From: Herbaspirillum sp.
Lineage (GTDB): Bacteria; Pseudomonadota; Gammaproteobacteria; Burkholderiales; Burkholderiaceae_D
DNA: 64,000 bases
Direction: 5' to 3'
Assembly: GCF_017744395.1 (NCBI RefSeq)
Contig: NZ_JAGIBI010000001.1
Span: forward strand, 1 to 64,000
Part shown: positions 54,233 through 62,591 of the stretch, one piece after another
Layout of the letters: each line of letters begins with the position of its first letter
How positions within the stretch are numbered: the first letter of the stretch is position 1
Made by a program: the position numbers and the translations under genes
The notes under the pieces: generated by a model
The model's input: the letters and a program-made list of their open reading frames with translations, nothing else
What the model was told of the DNA's origin: nothing
Databases searched by the model: none

Positions 54233-56209
54233 ATGAACAAGAAAATCCTATTGCTCTCCCTGCTGGGCATCGTTGCGCTGGCCGGCATTCCCCTGGTGGT
54301 GCATAACCCGTATTACTTGCACCTGGTCGAAACCATCCTGATCTACGCCATCCTGCTGTTCGGGCTGGACATCGTGGTCGGCTACACCGGCCAGGTATCG
54401 CTGGGCCACGCCGGCCTGTTCGGCATCGGCTCGTACACCGCCGGCGTGCTGTTCTTCAAGCTCGGCCTGCCGTTCGTGCTGGCGGTTCCGGCCGCCATCG
54501 CGGTCACGGCGGTGTTCGGCGCCATCCTCGCGCTGCCCGCGCTGCGCGTGACCGGCCCGTACCTGGCGATGGTCACGCTGGCCTTCGGCACCATCATCCA
54601 GATCCTGATCAACGAGATGACCTTCCTCACCGAAGGCCCGATGGGCATCAAGGTCGCCAAGCCGTTCATCGGCGGCGAGAAGATGAACGAGGTGCAATTC
54701 TTCTACGTGGTCGCGATCCTCACCGTGCTCGCCATGGGCGTGGTTCATCGCATCCTCAAGTCCAACCTCGGCCGCGCCTTCCAGGCGCTGCGCGACAGCC
54801 CGATCGCATCGGACTGCATGGGCGTGTCGGTGTACCGCTACAAGGTCTACGCCTTCATCATCAGCGCCGCGCTGGCCGGCCTCTCGGGCGCCCTGTACGC
54901 GTATTCGGAAGAGTACATCTCGCCCAATACCTACAACTTCGAGCTCACCATCCTGTTCCTGCTGGCGGTGATCATGGGCGGCCGCAAGTCGCGCATCGGC
55001 TCGCTTATCGGCGCGCTGATCGTGGTCATGCTGCCCAGCCTGCTGTCGGACATCGAACTGTTCCGCAAGATCGCCACCGCGCTGGCAGTGGTTGTGGTGG
55101 GCGGCTCGGCGGTGGCCGTGGCAAAGAAGACCAACACCGTGCGCGGTTCCGTCGTGCCGGTGGCGGCCACCGTCGCCATGGCGGCGTTCTCGTACAAGCT
55201 GGAAAACATCACCGACTGGCGCCTGACCATCTTCGGCCTGATGACCCTGTTTGTGGTCTACTACCTGCAGGACGGCATCGTCGGCTTCTGCCGCAACCTG
55301 TTCGGCCGCGTGCTGACCAAGCGCGTCCCCATCGCCCAGCAGATCGCCGGCGACAAGGAACAAGCGGTCATCACCACCGACTCGGTCAAGGATGCCGGCG
55401 CGACGCTGCTGAAGGTTAACCAGATCCTGATGCAGTTCGGCGGCCTGAAGGCGTTGAACAAGGTCGACCTCGACGTCAAGAAGGGCACCGTGCACGGCCT
55501 GATCGGCCCCAACGGTTCCGGCAAGAGCACCATGATGAACGTGCTGACCGGCATCTACCGTCCCACCGACGGCCAGGTCGAATACGACGGCCGCCAGATC
55601 TCCGGCAACACCCCGTCCACCATCGCCCTGGGCGGCGTGGCGCGCACCTTCCAGAACGTCCAGCTGTTCGGTGAAATGACCGCCACGGAAAACGTGCTGG
55701 TCGGCCTGCACCACACCTTCGCCAGCAACGTGCTCGACGTCATGGTCAACACCCCGTGCTATGCGCGCGAAGAACGTGCCGCGCGCGAACGCGCCGCCGC
55801 CATCCTGGAGTTCGTCGGCCTGGCCGACCTCGCCAACGAGGAAGCGCGCAACCTGCCGTACGGCAAGCAGCGCCTGCTGGAAATCGGCCGCGCGCTGGGC
55901 CTGAACCCGAGCCTCCTGCTGCTGGACGAACCGGCCGCCGGCCTGACCGCGCCCGACATCAAGGACCTGGTCGCCATCATCCGCAAGATCCGCGAAGCCG
56001 GCATCACCATCATCCTGATCGAGCACCACATGGACGTGGTCATGTCGATCTGCGACACCGTCACCGTGCTCGACTTCGGCCAGAAGATCGCCGAAGGCAA
56101 GCCGGCGCAAGTGCAGGCCGACCCGAAGGTGATCGAAGCCTATCTCGGCGGCAGCGCGGGCGACGCACCCGGCGGCCACGACCACCAACCGACACCTGCA
56201 GGAGCCTGA
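54233..56209 (+). CDS. Fused LivM permease and LivG ATPase
   Basis: 658 residues in one frame. Residues 1 to ~300 are LivM (VGYTGQVSLGHAGLFGIGSYTAG, RDSPIASDCMGV coupling loop). Residues ~300-385 add extra hydrophobic segments and a linker not typical of stand-alone LivM. From ~392 the LivG ATPase follows: Walker A GPNGSGKST (near 425), Q-loop TFQNVQLF, a variant signature LPYGKQRLLEIGRAL and Walker B LLLLDEPAAGL. The protein ends with a His-rich tail. It begins four bases after livH and ends two bases before livF. I see no frameshift or stop that suggests an artefact. Confidence 0.92.
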   Translation: MNKKILLLSLLGIVALAGIPLVVHNPYYLHLVETILIYAILLFGLDIVVGYTGQVSLGHAGLFGIGSYTAGVLFFKLGLPFVLAVPAAIAVTAVFGAILALPALRVTGPYLAMVTLAFGTIIQILINEMTFLTEGPMGIKVAKPFIGGEKMNEVQFFYVVAILTVLAMGVVHRILKSNLGRAFQALRDSPIASDCMGVSVYRYKVYAFIISAALAGLSGALYAYSEEYISPNTYNFELTILFLLAVIMGGRKSRIGSLIGALIVVMLPSLLSDIELFRKIATALAVVVVGGSAVAVAKKTNTVRGSVVPVAATVAMAAFSYKLENITDWRLTIFGLMTLFVVYYLQDGIVGFCRNLFGRVLTKRVPIAQQIAGDKEQAVITTDSVKDAGATLLKVNQILMQFGGLKALNKVDLDVKKGTVHGLIGPNGSGKSTMMNVLTGIYRPTDGQVEYDGRQISGNTPSTIALGGVARTFQNVQLFGEMTATENVLVGLHHTFASNVLDVMVNTPCYAREERAARERAAAILEFVGLADLANEEARNLPYGKQRLLEIGRALGLNPSLLLLDEPAAGLTAPDIKDLVAIIRKIREAGITIILIEHHMDVVMSICDTVTVLDFGQKIAEGKPAQVQADPKVIEAYLGGSAGDAPGGHDHQPTPAGA

Positions 56210-56211
56210 AC

Positions 56212-56940
56212 ATGCTGACCATTTCCAACCTGCACGCCGCCTACGGCAAGGTCGAAGTGCTGCACGGCATTTCGCTCGACGTCCCCAAGGGCAAGGTGGT
56301 GACCCTGATCGGCTCCAACGGCGCCGGCAAGACCACCACCATGCGCGCCATCTCAGGCATGCTCAAACCCAAGGGCGGCGAAGTCACCCTCGACGGCAAG
56401 AACATCACCGGCCTGGACTCGCACAAGATCGCCCGTTTCGGCCTGGCGCATTCGCCCGAAGGCCGGCGCGTGTTCGCCACCATGAGCGTGACCGACAACC
56501 TGCTCCTGGGGGCCTTCCCGCGCTTCACCCGCGCCCGCCCCAAGGGCGACATCGCGCACGACCTGGAGCGTGCGCTGGAACTGTTCCCGCGCCTGAAGGA
56601 GCGCCAGACGCAACTGGCCGGCACGCTTTCCGGCGGCGAACAGCAGATGCTCGCCATGGCCCGCGCCGTGATGCTGAACCCTGAAGTGATCCTGCTCGAC
56701 GAACCGTCGATGGGCCTGGCGCCGATCCTGGTCGATGAAGTCTTCCGCATCATCCTGCGCCTGAAGGAGCAGGGCGTGACGATGTTGCTGGTCGAACAAT
56801 TCGCCGCCGCCGCGCTCAATGTTGCGGATTACGGCTATGTGTTGGAGAATGGCAAGATCTCCGTACATGGCCCCGCCGACAAGTTGCAAAACGACCCGGC
56901 GGTGCAAGCCGCCTACCTTGGCGGCGGTGCGCACCACTGA
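56212..56940 (+). CDS. livF: Branched-chain amino acid-type ABC transporter ATPase (LivF)
   Basis: 242 residues. Walker A GSNGAGKTT (near residue 33), Q-loop LAHSPEGRRVF, signature TLSGGEQQMLAMARA and Walker B VILLDEPSMGLAP are complete. It pairs with the LivG half of the preceding fusion to energise uptake. It starts two bases after that stop and ends the operon; a strong terminator lies 117 bases downstream. Confidence 0.95.
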   Translation: MLTISNLHAAYGKVEVLHGISLDVPKGKVVTLIGSNGAGKTTTMRAISGMLKPKGGEVTLDGKNITGLDSHKIARFGLAHSPEGRRVFATMSVTDNLLLGAFPRFTRARPKGDIAHDLERALELFPRLKERQTQLAGTLSGGEQQMLAMARAVMLNPEVILLDEPSMGLAPILVDEVFRIILRLKEQGVTMLLVEQFAAAALNVADYGYVLENGKISVHGPADKLQNDPAVQAAYLGGGAHH

Positions 56941-57056
56941 TCGCAAGGCAAGCTGCATCGGAGGTGCGCCCTTCAAGATACCTCGGCTCGCACGTCGCTT
57001 CGGCTGGCAGCGTGTCGGGTATATTAAGGGGGAGGCATACCTCTTGAATGTTGTTT

Positions 57057-57086
57057 AAGGCGCACCTTCGGGTGCGCCTTTTCTTT
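57057..57086 (+). terminator. Terminator after the liv operon
   Basis: AAGGCGCACC and GGTGCGCCTT pair perfectly around TTCG, followed by TTCTTTT. Textbook intrinsic terminator. Confidence 0.92.
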
Positions 57087-57123
57087 TGTCCGGAAGAACT
57101 GGGGAAGCGAGGTTGTCGCTGCA

Positions 57124-58044
57124 ATGACAGCACCGGGACCTGTTCGCGGTCACAATCAGGATTTACGCAATGGGCGGGAGCATCAGGTGGTAATTCAAGG
57201 CATGGCGGCAGCAAGCGGGGCGGGTATCGCCAACGCTACAAGACATGATCGGTATGCCGATATCAGTGGCCGCAGGATTGGCGTATCGGCCTGGAACTAC
57301 CCGGCGCAAAGCGGTCGCCTGCCTATCGTCTTGCTCCATGATTCGCTTGGCGCAATCGGGCTATGGCGCGATTTCCCCGCGATGTTGGCCGCCTGCACCG
57401 GACATCCCGTCATTGCCTATGACCGGCTCGGTTTCGGCAACTCCGATTCGCATCCCTCCAGACTTGGCCATGACTTCATTCGCGACGAAGCGCATGCATT
57501 CCTGTTGCCATTGATGGACCACCTGGAGGTGGAGCAAGCCATCCTCTTCGGCCACAGCGTCGGCGGTGGCATGGCCCTTGCCGCCGCAGCGCAACTTCCC
57601 GGCCGCATCGCCGCAGTGATCACAGAATCCGCCCAGGCCTTCGTCGAAGACCGCACGCTGGAAGGCATCCGAGCCGCCAAGAAGAACTTCGCCGATCCGG
57701 CGCAACTGGCGCGGCTGGCGAAGTATCACGGCAACGACCTGGAGAAGGCGCGATGGGTGCTCGATGCCTGGACCGAAACCTGGCTGGCGCCGGAGTTCGC
57801 CGGCTGGTCGCTGGAGGAGGATTTGCGCAAGCTGCGATGCCCGGTGCTGGCGATGCATGGCGACTTGGACGAGTTCGGCTCCGGGCGGCATCCGGAGATG
57901 ATCGCAGGCTTGCCGTCGGCGTTCGCCGGGCAGGGCGAATGCGTGATGTTCGAAGGCTGCGGGCATGTGCCGCATCGGGAAAATCCGGCGCTGGTGCTTG
58001 AAACCGTCATGGGTTTCCTGAACCGGCATTTCCCGGGAAAATGA
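57124..58044 (+). CDS. Alpha/beta hydrolase
   Basis: 306 residues from ATG 57124; ATG 57202 is an alternative that trims a polar tail of 26 residues. Motifs are VLLHDSLGAIGLWRDFP (oxyanion strand), the nucleophile elbow LFGHSVGGGMAL (near residue 142), the acid in AMHGDLDEFG and the base in GCGHVPHREN. It is cytoplasmic. The Asp before Ser-Leu-Gly and the spacing resemble haloalkane/ester hydrolases of the MhpC type, but the substrate is unknown. It is flanked by two terminators. Confidence 0.78.
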   Translation: MTAPGPVRGHNQDLRNGREHQVVIQGMAAASGAGIANATRHDRYADISGRRIGVSAWNYPAQSGRLPIVLLHDSLGAIGLWRDFPAMLAACTGHPVIAYDRLGFGNSDSHPSRLGHDFIRDEAHAFLLPLMDHLEVEQAILFGHSVGGGMALAAAAQLPGRIAAVITESAQAFVEDRTLEGIRAAKKNFADPAQLARLAKYHGNDLEKARWVLDAWTETWLAPEFAGWSLEEDLRKLRCPVLAMHGDLDEFGSGRHPEMIAGLPSAFAGQGECVMFEGCGHVPHRENPALVLETVMGFLNRHFPGK

Positions 58045-58066
58045 AACAAATGAAACAGGCACAATG

Positions 58067-58095
58067 AAAAAGGCGGGCATGATGCCCGCCTTTTT
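58067..58095. terminator. Bidirectional terminator between hydrolase and MFS genes
   Basis: AAAAAGGCGGGC (58067-58078) and GCCCGCCTTTTT (58084-58095) pair perfectly around ATGAT, serving both converging genes. Confidence 0.92.
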
Positions 58096-58113
58096 CATTG
58101 GAGATGGAGATGC

Positions 58114-59385
58114 TCAGGCCTTGTTCGCCGCGGCAGCCACTGCCGCGTGCGCCTGCACCTCACGGTTCAGCCGCCATACCAGCAACGAAGCCGCCAGCGT
58201 GGTGCCGACGATCACATAACCCACCACATCGAAATTGGACAGCCGCCCATCGGCGCCGAGCGTGACGATGTGGCCGGCCACCACCGAAGCGATGCCGCCC
58301 GACAACTGCTGGATCGATGCGCTGATGGCGTTGAACGAGCCGCGCTGGGTGGGCGTGGGCACGGTCGATACCAGCGCCTGGAAGGGGATCATGCGCGAGA
58401 AGATCCCCAGGAACAGCACCGCGTTGATCAGGATGATCATCGGCACCGTCACCGGACCCAGATGCGTGTAGATCAGCACCATGATGATGGAGAGAACGGC
58501 GCCGAACATGAATACGCGGAACTTGCCGGCCTTGTCGGCGGCGCGGCCGATCAGCGGGCCGAAGCCGATGGTGCAGATGCCGGTGACCATGTAGACCGTC
58601 GGCAGGTGGTGCAGGTCGATGCCGAGGTTGCCGACCAGGTAGGCGCTGGAGAACGGCATCAGCATGAAGCCGCCGGTCATCAGCAGCGCGGTGGTGGCGA
58701 AGGCAACCAGGTAACGCGGTTCGGTGACGGTGTGCAGCAGGTGCGAGAAGGCGCTGTGTTCCTGTTTCAGCTTCAGGTGTTCAGCGACCGGCTGCATCTT
58801 CCACAGCACGGCGATGCCGCCGACCAGGCCCAGCGCCGCCATGGCGATGAAGGGCACATGCCAGTTCCAGCTATTGGACAGGTACAGGCCGATCGGGATG
58901 CCCAGCACCTGGCTGGCGGCGAAGGCGGTCTGGATCAGGCCCATCACGCGGCCGCGCAGTTGCAGCGGGAACAGGTCGGTGGCGATTGCCAGCACGATGG
59001 AACCGATCACGCCGCCGAACAGGCCGGTCACGATGCGCGCGGCCAGCAGGCTTTCAAAGCTCTGCGCCAGCCCGCACCACAGCGTGCCGAGTACGAAGCC
59101 GGTGTAGAAGAACAGCAGCAGGCGCTTGCGGTCGAAGCGGTCGGCGAAGCCGGCCGTCAGCAGCCCGGAGATGCCGGCCGAAAAGGCGTAGGCCGACACC
59201 ACCAGCCCGAACTGCTGCGCGCTGATCTTCATGTCGGGCATGATCATCGCGCCCAGCGGCGACATCAGCATGAAGTCGAGGATGACGGCGAACTGCAGGA
59301 AGGCCAGCAGGCCGACCACGGTTTTCTGGTAGGGACTGAAACTGGCCGGTGCGGCGGCAATTGTGGCGTTGTCTTTGTTATTCAA
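58114..59385 (-). CDS. Major facilitator superfamily transporter
   Basis: 423 residues with a TTG start and AAGGAG six bases upstream. Twelve hydrophobic segments, with the MFS motif A as AGFADRFDRKRLLLFF between helices 2 and 3 and a weaker repeat GPLIGRAADKAGKFRVF in the second half. YQKTVVGLLAFLQFAVILDFMLMSPLG is typical of drug:H+ antiporter-1 type proteins. The substrate is unknown; arabinose or drug efflux names are often assigned to such proteins without evidence. It is monocistronic. Confidence 0.85.
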   Translation of the reverse strand: MNNKDNATIAAAPASFSPYQKTVVGLLAFLQFAVILDFMLMSPLGAMIMPDMKISAQQFGLVVSAYAFSAGISGLLTAGFADRFDRKRLLLFFYTGFVLGTLWCGLAQSFESLLAARIVTGLFGGVIGSIVLAIATDLFPLQLRGRVMGLIQTAFAASQVLGIPIGLYLSNSWNWHVPFIAMAALGLVGGIAVLWKMQPVAEHLKLKQEHSAFSHLLHTVTEPRYLVAFATTALLMTGGFMLMPFSSAYLVGNLGIDLHHLPTVYMVTGICTIGFGPLIGRAADKAGKFRVFMFGAVLSIIMVLIYTHLGPVTVPMIILINAVLFLGIFSRMIPFQALVSTVPTPTQRGSFNAISASIQQLSGGIASVVAGHIVTLGADGRLSNFDVVGYVIVGTTLAASLLVWRLNREVQAHAAVAAAANKA

Positions 59386-59682
59386 ATGAACTCCTTGGCG
59401 TTTTCTTTATCGAGGGTGCGCATGCGCGCCGGTGGCGATGGCGGGCAGGAAAGGGCGCACGTGTCCGCATGCGGGAACTGGCAGCGGTAGTGACGAATCA
59501 GGGCCGGGGATATTGTGCCGGAGGCCGCTTGTATGGAAAGCGGATCGGCGCCGGTGCGGCGGTCAGCAAGAGTATGCCTAAGCGGCGCGTTGCGCAAGCG
59601 GTTCGTACTGACGAATGCCTGACGGGATCTTGTTTTGGCAGCTCGGCCGGAGCAGTGCCGGGGGAGATGTGATGTGAAAGCC

Positions 59683-59795
59683 GCTGGGTCCTGACTTTCG
59701 TCCGGACGACGCAGAGGGGATAGGTTATGCGCTCAATCTCAATTGTTCGAGCGCATCCCGGCTCGTCGTCCCGGCGCAGGCCGGGACCCAGTGAC
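59683..59795. repeat. REPIN-like nested inverted repeat
   Basis: Two copies of a ~28-32-base GC-rich element lie in inverted orientation: 59683-59711 and 59764-59795, matching at 22 of 28 aligned bases. The right copy has an internal perfect stem GTCCCGGC/GCCGGGAC with loop GCAG. Between them is a further perfect inverted repeat, ATGCGCTC (59727-59734) and GAGCGCAT (59749-59756). The rest of the 442-base gap 59386-59827 shows no gene. Confidence 0.6.
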
Positions 59796-59827
59796 GTTTG
59801 TCGCGTACCGAAGAACGTCGTTTCAGC

Positions 59828-61051
59828 TTATTGCTTCAGCAAGCTGCACTTGGACTCGGCCACGGTGGTGAAAGCCTGTTCGCCCGGGATGGTCTCCAGC
59901 AGCTTCAGGTAATCCCAAGGCTTCTTCGATTCCGCCGGCGACTTCACCTGGTACAGGTACATGTCGTGGATGTTGCGGCCATCGGCGCGGATGTAGCCCT
60001 TGTTGTAGAAGTCGTCGATCTTCATCTTCTTCAGCTCGGCCATGACCTTGGTCGAGTCGTCGGTGCCGGCCGCCGTTACCGCCTTGAGGTAGGTGGTAGT
60101 GGCGGAATAGGCGGCCGCCTGGTGCGTGCTCGGCATCTTCTTCATCTTCTGGTAGAAGCGCTGGGCGAATTTACGCGAAGGCTCGTCCTTGTCCCAGTAC
60201 CAGCTGTCGGTCATCATCAGGCCTTCGGCATTGGCCAGGCCCAGCGCGTGGATGTCGTTGATCACCATCAGCAGGCCCACCAGTTTCATGTGCTTGGTGA
60301 CGCCGAATTCCTTGGCGGCCTTGATCGAGTTGACGGTGTCTTCGCCGGCGTTGGCCAGCCCCAGGATCTGCGCCTTGGAGGCTTGCGCCTGCAGCATGAA
60401 GGACGACAGGTCGGAGGACAGCGGCGGATGCTTGACCGAGCCGACCACGGTGCCGCCGTTGGCCTTGACCACGGCGCTGGTGTCGTTGGCCAGCGAATGG
60501 CCGAAGGCGTAGTCGGCCACCAGGAAGAACCAGCTCTTGCCGCCTTGCTTGATCACGGCCTGGCCGGTGCCCTTGGCCAGCGCCACGGTGTCGTATTCAT
60601 AGTGCACGGTGTAGGGCGTGCATTCCTCGTTGGTCAGGCGCGCGGTGCCGGCGCCGATGTTGATGTAGACGCGCTTCTTCTCCGCCATCACCTTGTTCAT
60701 CGACAAGGCCGTGGCCGAGTTGACGCCGCCGATCAGCATGTCCAGGCCGCGCTCGTCGGCCCATTCGCGGGCGCGGGTGGCGGCAATGTCGGCCTTGTTC
60801 TGGTGGTCGGCCGAGATGATCTCGACCGGCTTGCCCAGCACCTTGCCGCCATAGTCGACCACCGCCATGCGGATCGCTTCCAGGCCGCCGGCGCCGTCGG
60901 TATCGGCATAGGGGCCGGACATGTCGGTGATGAAGCCGATGCGCACGGCATCGTTGGATACCTGCGCCTGCGCGGTGCCGCAGGCGGCTGCCACGGCGAG
61001 CGTGCAAGCTAGCAGGCGCAGCGATCCGGCGCGTGGGTTGGATTGGTTCAT
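59828..61051 (-). CDS. ABC transporter substrate-binding protein (type I periplasmic fold)
   Basis: 407 residues from the ATG at 61051. The signal peptide MNQSNPRAGSLRLLACTLAVAAACGTAQA is cleaved near AQA-QVSND. The mature chain has VRIGFITDMSGPYADTDGAGG, IISADHQNKADIAATRAREW and FFLVADYAFGHSLANDTSAVV, typical of the branched-chain amino acid/aromatic acid binding-protein family. No permease or ATPase genes are adjacent. It lies 70 bases downstream of the HMG-CoA reductase gene in the same direction, so it may bind a related acid such as mevalonate; that is inference. Confidence 0.82.
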   Translation of the reverse strand: MNQSNPRAGSLRLLACTLAVAAACGTAQAQVSNDAVRIGFITDMSGPYADTDGAGGLEAIRMAVVDYGGKVLGKPVEIISADHQNKADIAATRAREWADERGLDMLIGGVNSATALSMNKVMAEKKRVYINIGAGTARLTNEECTPYTVHYEYDTVALAKGTGQAVIKQGGKSWFFLVADYAFGHSLANDTSAVVKANGGTVVGSVKHPPLSSDLSSFMLQAQASKAQILGLANAGEDTVNSIKAAKEFGVTKHMKLVGLLMVINDIHALGLANAEGLMMTDSWYWDKDEPSRKFAQRFYQKMKKMPSTHQAAAYSATTTYLKAVTAAGTDDSTKVMAELKKMKIDDFYNKGYIRADGRNIHDMYLYQVKSPAESKKPWDYLKLLETIPGEQAFTTVAESKCSLLKQ

Positions 61052-61121
61052 GGTGCTGTCTCCTTTGGTTTTTATCGGCCGCCTTTGGACGGCTCGTGGG
61101 GGATGTCTCGATTTGGTCCGC

Positions 61122-62414
61122 TTATTGCCCGCGCTTTTGCGCCAGCAGTTGCGCGGCATAGTCGACGCGTACATCGTGCTTGGCCACCATCTGCTGCACC
61201 AGCCAATCCATCTCTTCCGGCCTGGCGCCGGCCGCCAGCGCGATATTGCGCGCATGCAGCGCCATGTGGCCGCGCTGGATGCCTTCGGTGGCCAGCGCGC
61301 GCAGCGCCGCCATGTTCTGCGCCAGGCCCACGGCCACGGCGACCTCGGCCAGTTCCTGTGCGCTTTGCACCTTGAGGATCTTCAGCGCCGCGCGCGCCAC
61401 CGGATGGGTCTTGGTGGCGCCGCCCACAAGACCTACCGGCATCGGGATTTCCAGCGTGCCGACCAGGTCGCCGTCGGCGGCGATCTCCCAGTGCGTCAGC
61501 GACGTGTAGTGGCCGTTGCGGCTGGCGTAGGCGTGGGCGCCGGCTTCCACCGCGCGCCAGTCGTTGCCGGTAGCGACGATCACCGGATCGATGCCGTTCA
61601 TGATGCCCTTGTTGTGCGTGGCGGCGCGGTAGGGATCGACCCGGGCGAACTCGTAGGCGTCGACGATGCCATTGATCACTTCATCGCCGCTGTACTGTTG
61701 GGTGCCCAATACCTTGGCCGAGACCTTCACGCGCGCCCGCGCCAGGCGCAGGTCGGCCAGGTTGGAGAGGATGCGCAGGCGCACCTTGCCGCCGGTGACC
61801 TTTTCGATATGGCCGGCCACCGCCTCGGCCATGGTGTTGACGGTATTGGCGCCCATCGCGTCGCGCACGTCGACGATCAGGTGGGTGACCACCATGGCGC
61901 CGCGCCGGGTGTCGGGGAAGACATGCACCTCGATGTCGCGGCAGCCGCCGCCGAGCTTGTTCAGCAACTGGTCGCGGCTGTTGGCGATGTCGATGATGGC
62001 CTGGCGTTCCTTCAGGATCGCCAGCCGCGCGCCGTGCGGATCGGTAATGCCGATCAGCTGGATCTGGGCGCGCATCAGCGGCGCGCTGCTGGAGGTCTGG
62101 AAGCCGCCGCATTCGCGGATCAGCTTGGCCATGAAGGAGGCCGCGGCTACGACCGACGGTTCTTCCACCGCCATCGGCACCAGCACGTCGCGCCCGTTCA
62201 ACTGGAAATAGCCGGCCACGCCCAGCGGCAACTGGAAGGTGCCGACCACGTTCTCGATCATGCCGTCGGCGGTGGCCAGCGGCAGCGCGCCGGCATCGGC
62301 CAGCAGCGCCTGCTCGGCGGCATCCAGGCCGGCGAGGCGGGCCACCTCGGCCAGGCGCCGTTCGGGATTGAAGTTACGGAAGCCGGGCAGGCGGGAGTCG
62401 GTGGTGGTGCTCAT
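61122..62414 (-). CDS. mvaA: HMG-CoA reductase, class II (catabolic, NADH type)
   Basis: 430 residues, as I recall nearly colinear with the Pseudomonas mevalonii enzyme (offset +2). Catalytic positions are present: Glu85 in [10 protein letters not shown], the Lys in [12 protein letters not shown], the Asp of the cofactor domain and the late His in [27 protein letters not shown] and GTSSSAPLM-like QTSSSAPLM are also conserved. Class II enzymes mostly oxidise mevalonate to HMG-CoA with NAD+ in bacteria that eat mevalonate. No HMG-CoA lyase is in view. The gene is divergent from a MocR regulator and upstream of a binding-protein gene. Confidence 0.92.
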   Translation of the reverse strand: MSTTTDSRLPGFRNFNPERRLAEVARLAGLDAAEQALLADAGALPLATADGMIENVVGTFQLPLGVAGYFQLNGRDVLVPMAVEEPSVVAAASFMAKLIRECGGFQTSSSAPLMRAQIQLIGITDPHGARLAILKERQAIIDIANSRDQLLNKLGGGCRDIEVHVFPDTRRGAMVVTHLIVDVRDAMGANTVNTMAEAVAGHIEKVTGGKVRLRILSNLADLRLARARVKVSAKVLGTQQYSGDEVINGIVDAYEFARVDPYRAATHNKGIMNGIDPVIVATGNDWRAVEAGAHAYASRNGHYTSLTHWEIAADGDLVGTLEIPMPVGLVGGATKTHPVARAALKILKVQSAQELAEVAVAVGLAQNMAALRALATEGIQRGHMALHARNIALAAGARPEEMDWLVQQMVAKHDVRVDYAAQLLAQKRGQ

Positions 62415-62491
62415 GGGTGTTTGTCTCTCTGTCTCTCTTGATGTTTTTTCGCTTGACCGGGGGAGGCCGGGTCGGGAGCAGAATACCAGCG

Positions 62492-62543
62492 TGTACCAAT
62501 TTCAATGGGTACAGTTATGTGCCAACAGTGCCGTAACTGTACC
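62492..62543. promoter_or_regulatory. Operator-like repeats between mvaA and MocR gene
   Basis: GGTACAGTTA (62508-62517) and TAACTGTACC (62534-62543) form a perfect 10-bp inverted repeat with a 16-base spacer. A third TGTACC half-site at 62492-62497 pairs with GGTACA (62508-62513) across 10 bases. The cluster sits between the divergent genes, as expected for a MocR dimer site. Confidence 0.65.
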
Positions 62544-62591
62544 TAAGACAATTACTTTGCGACGCAACAAGAACCGGCAAGGAAAGAGGCC

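Noticed and set aside
59386-59827. Possible small gene in the 442-base gap
   Set aside because: Short open frames there lack ribosome binding sites and overlap the REPIN-like repeat.
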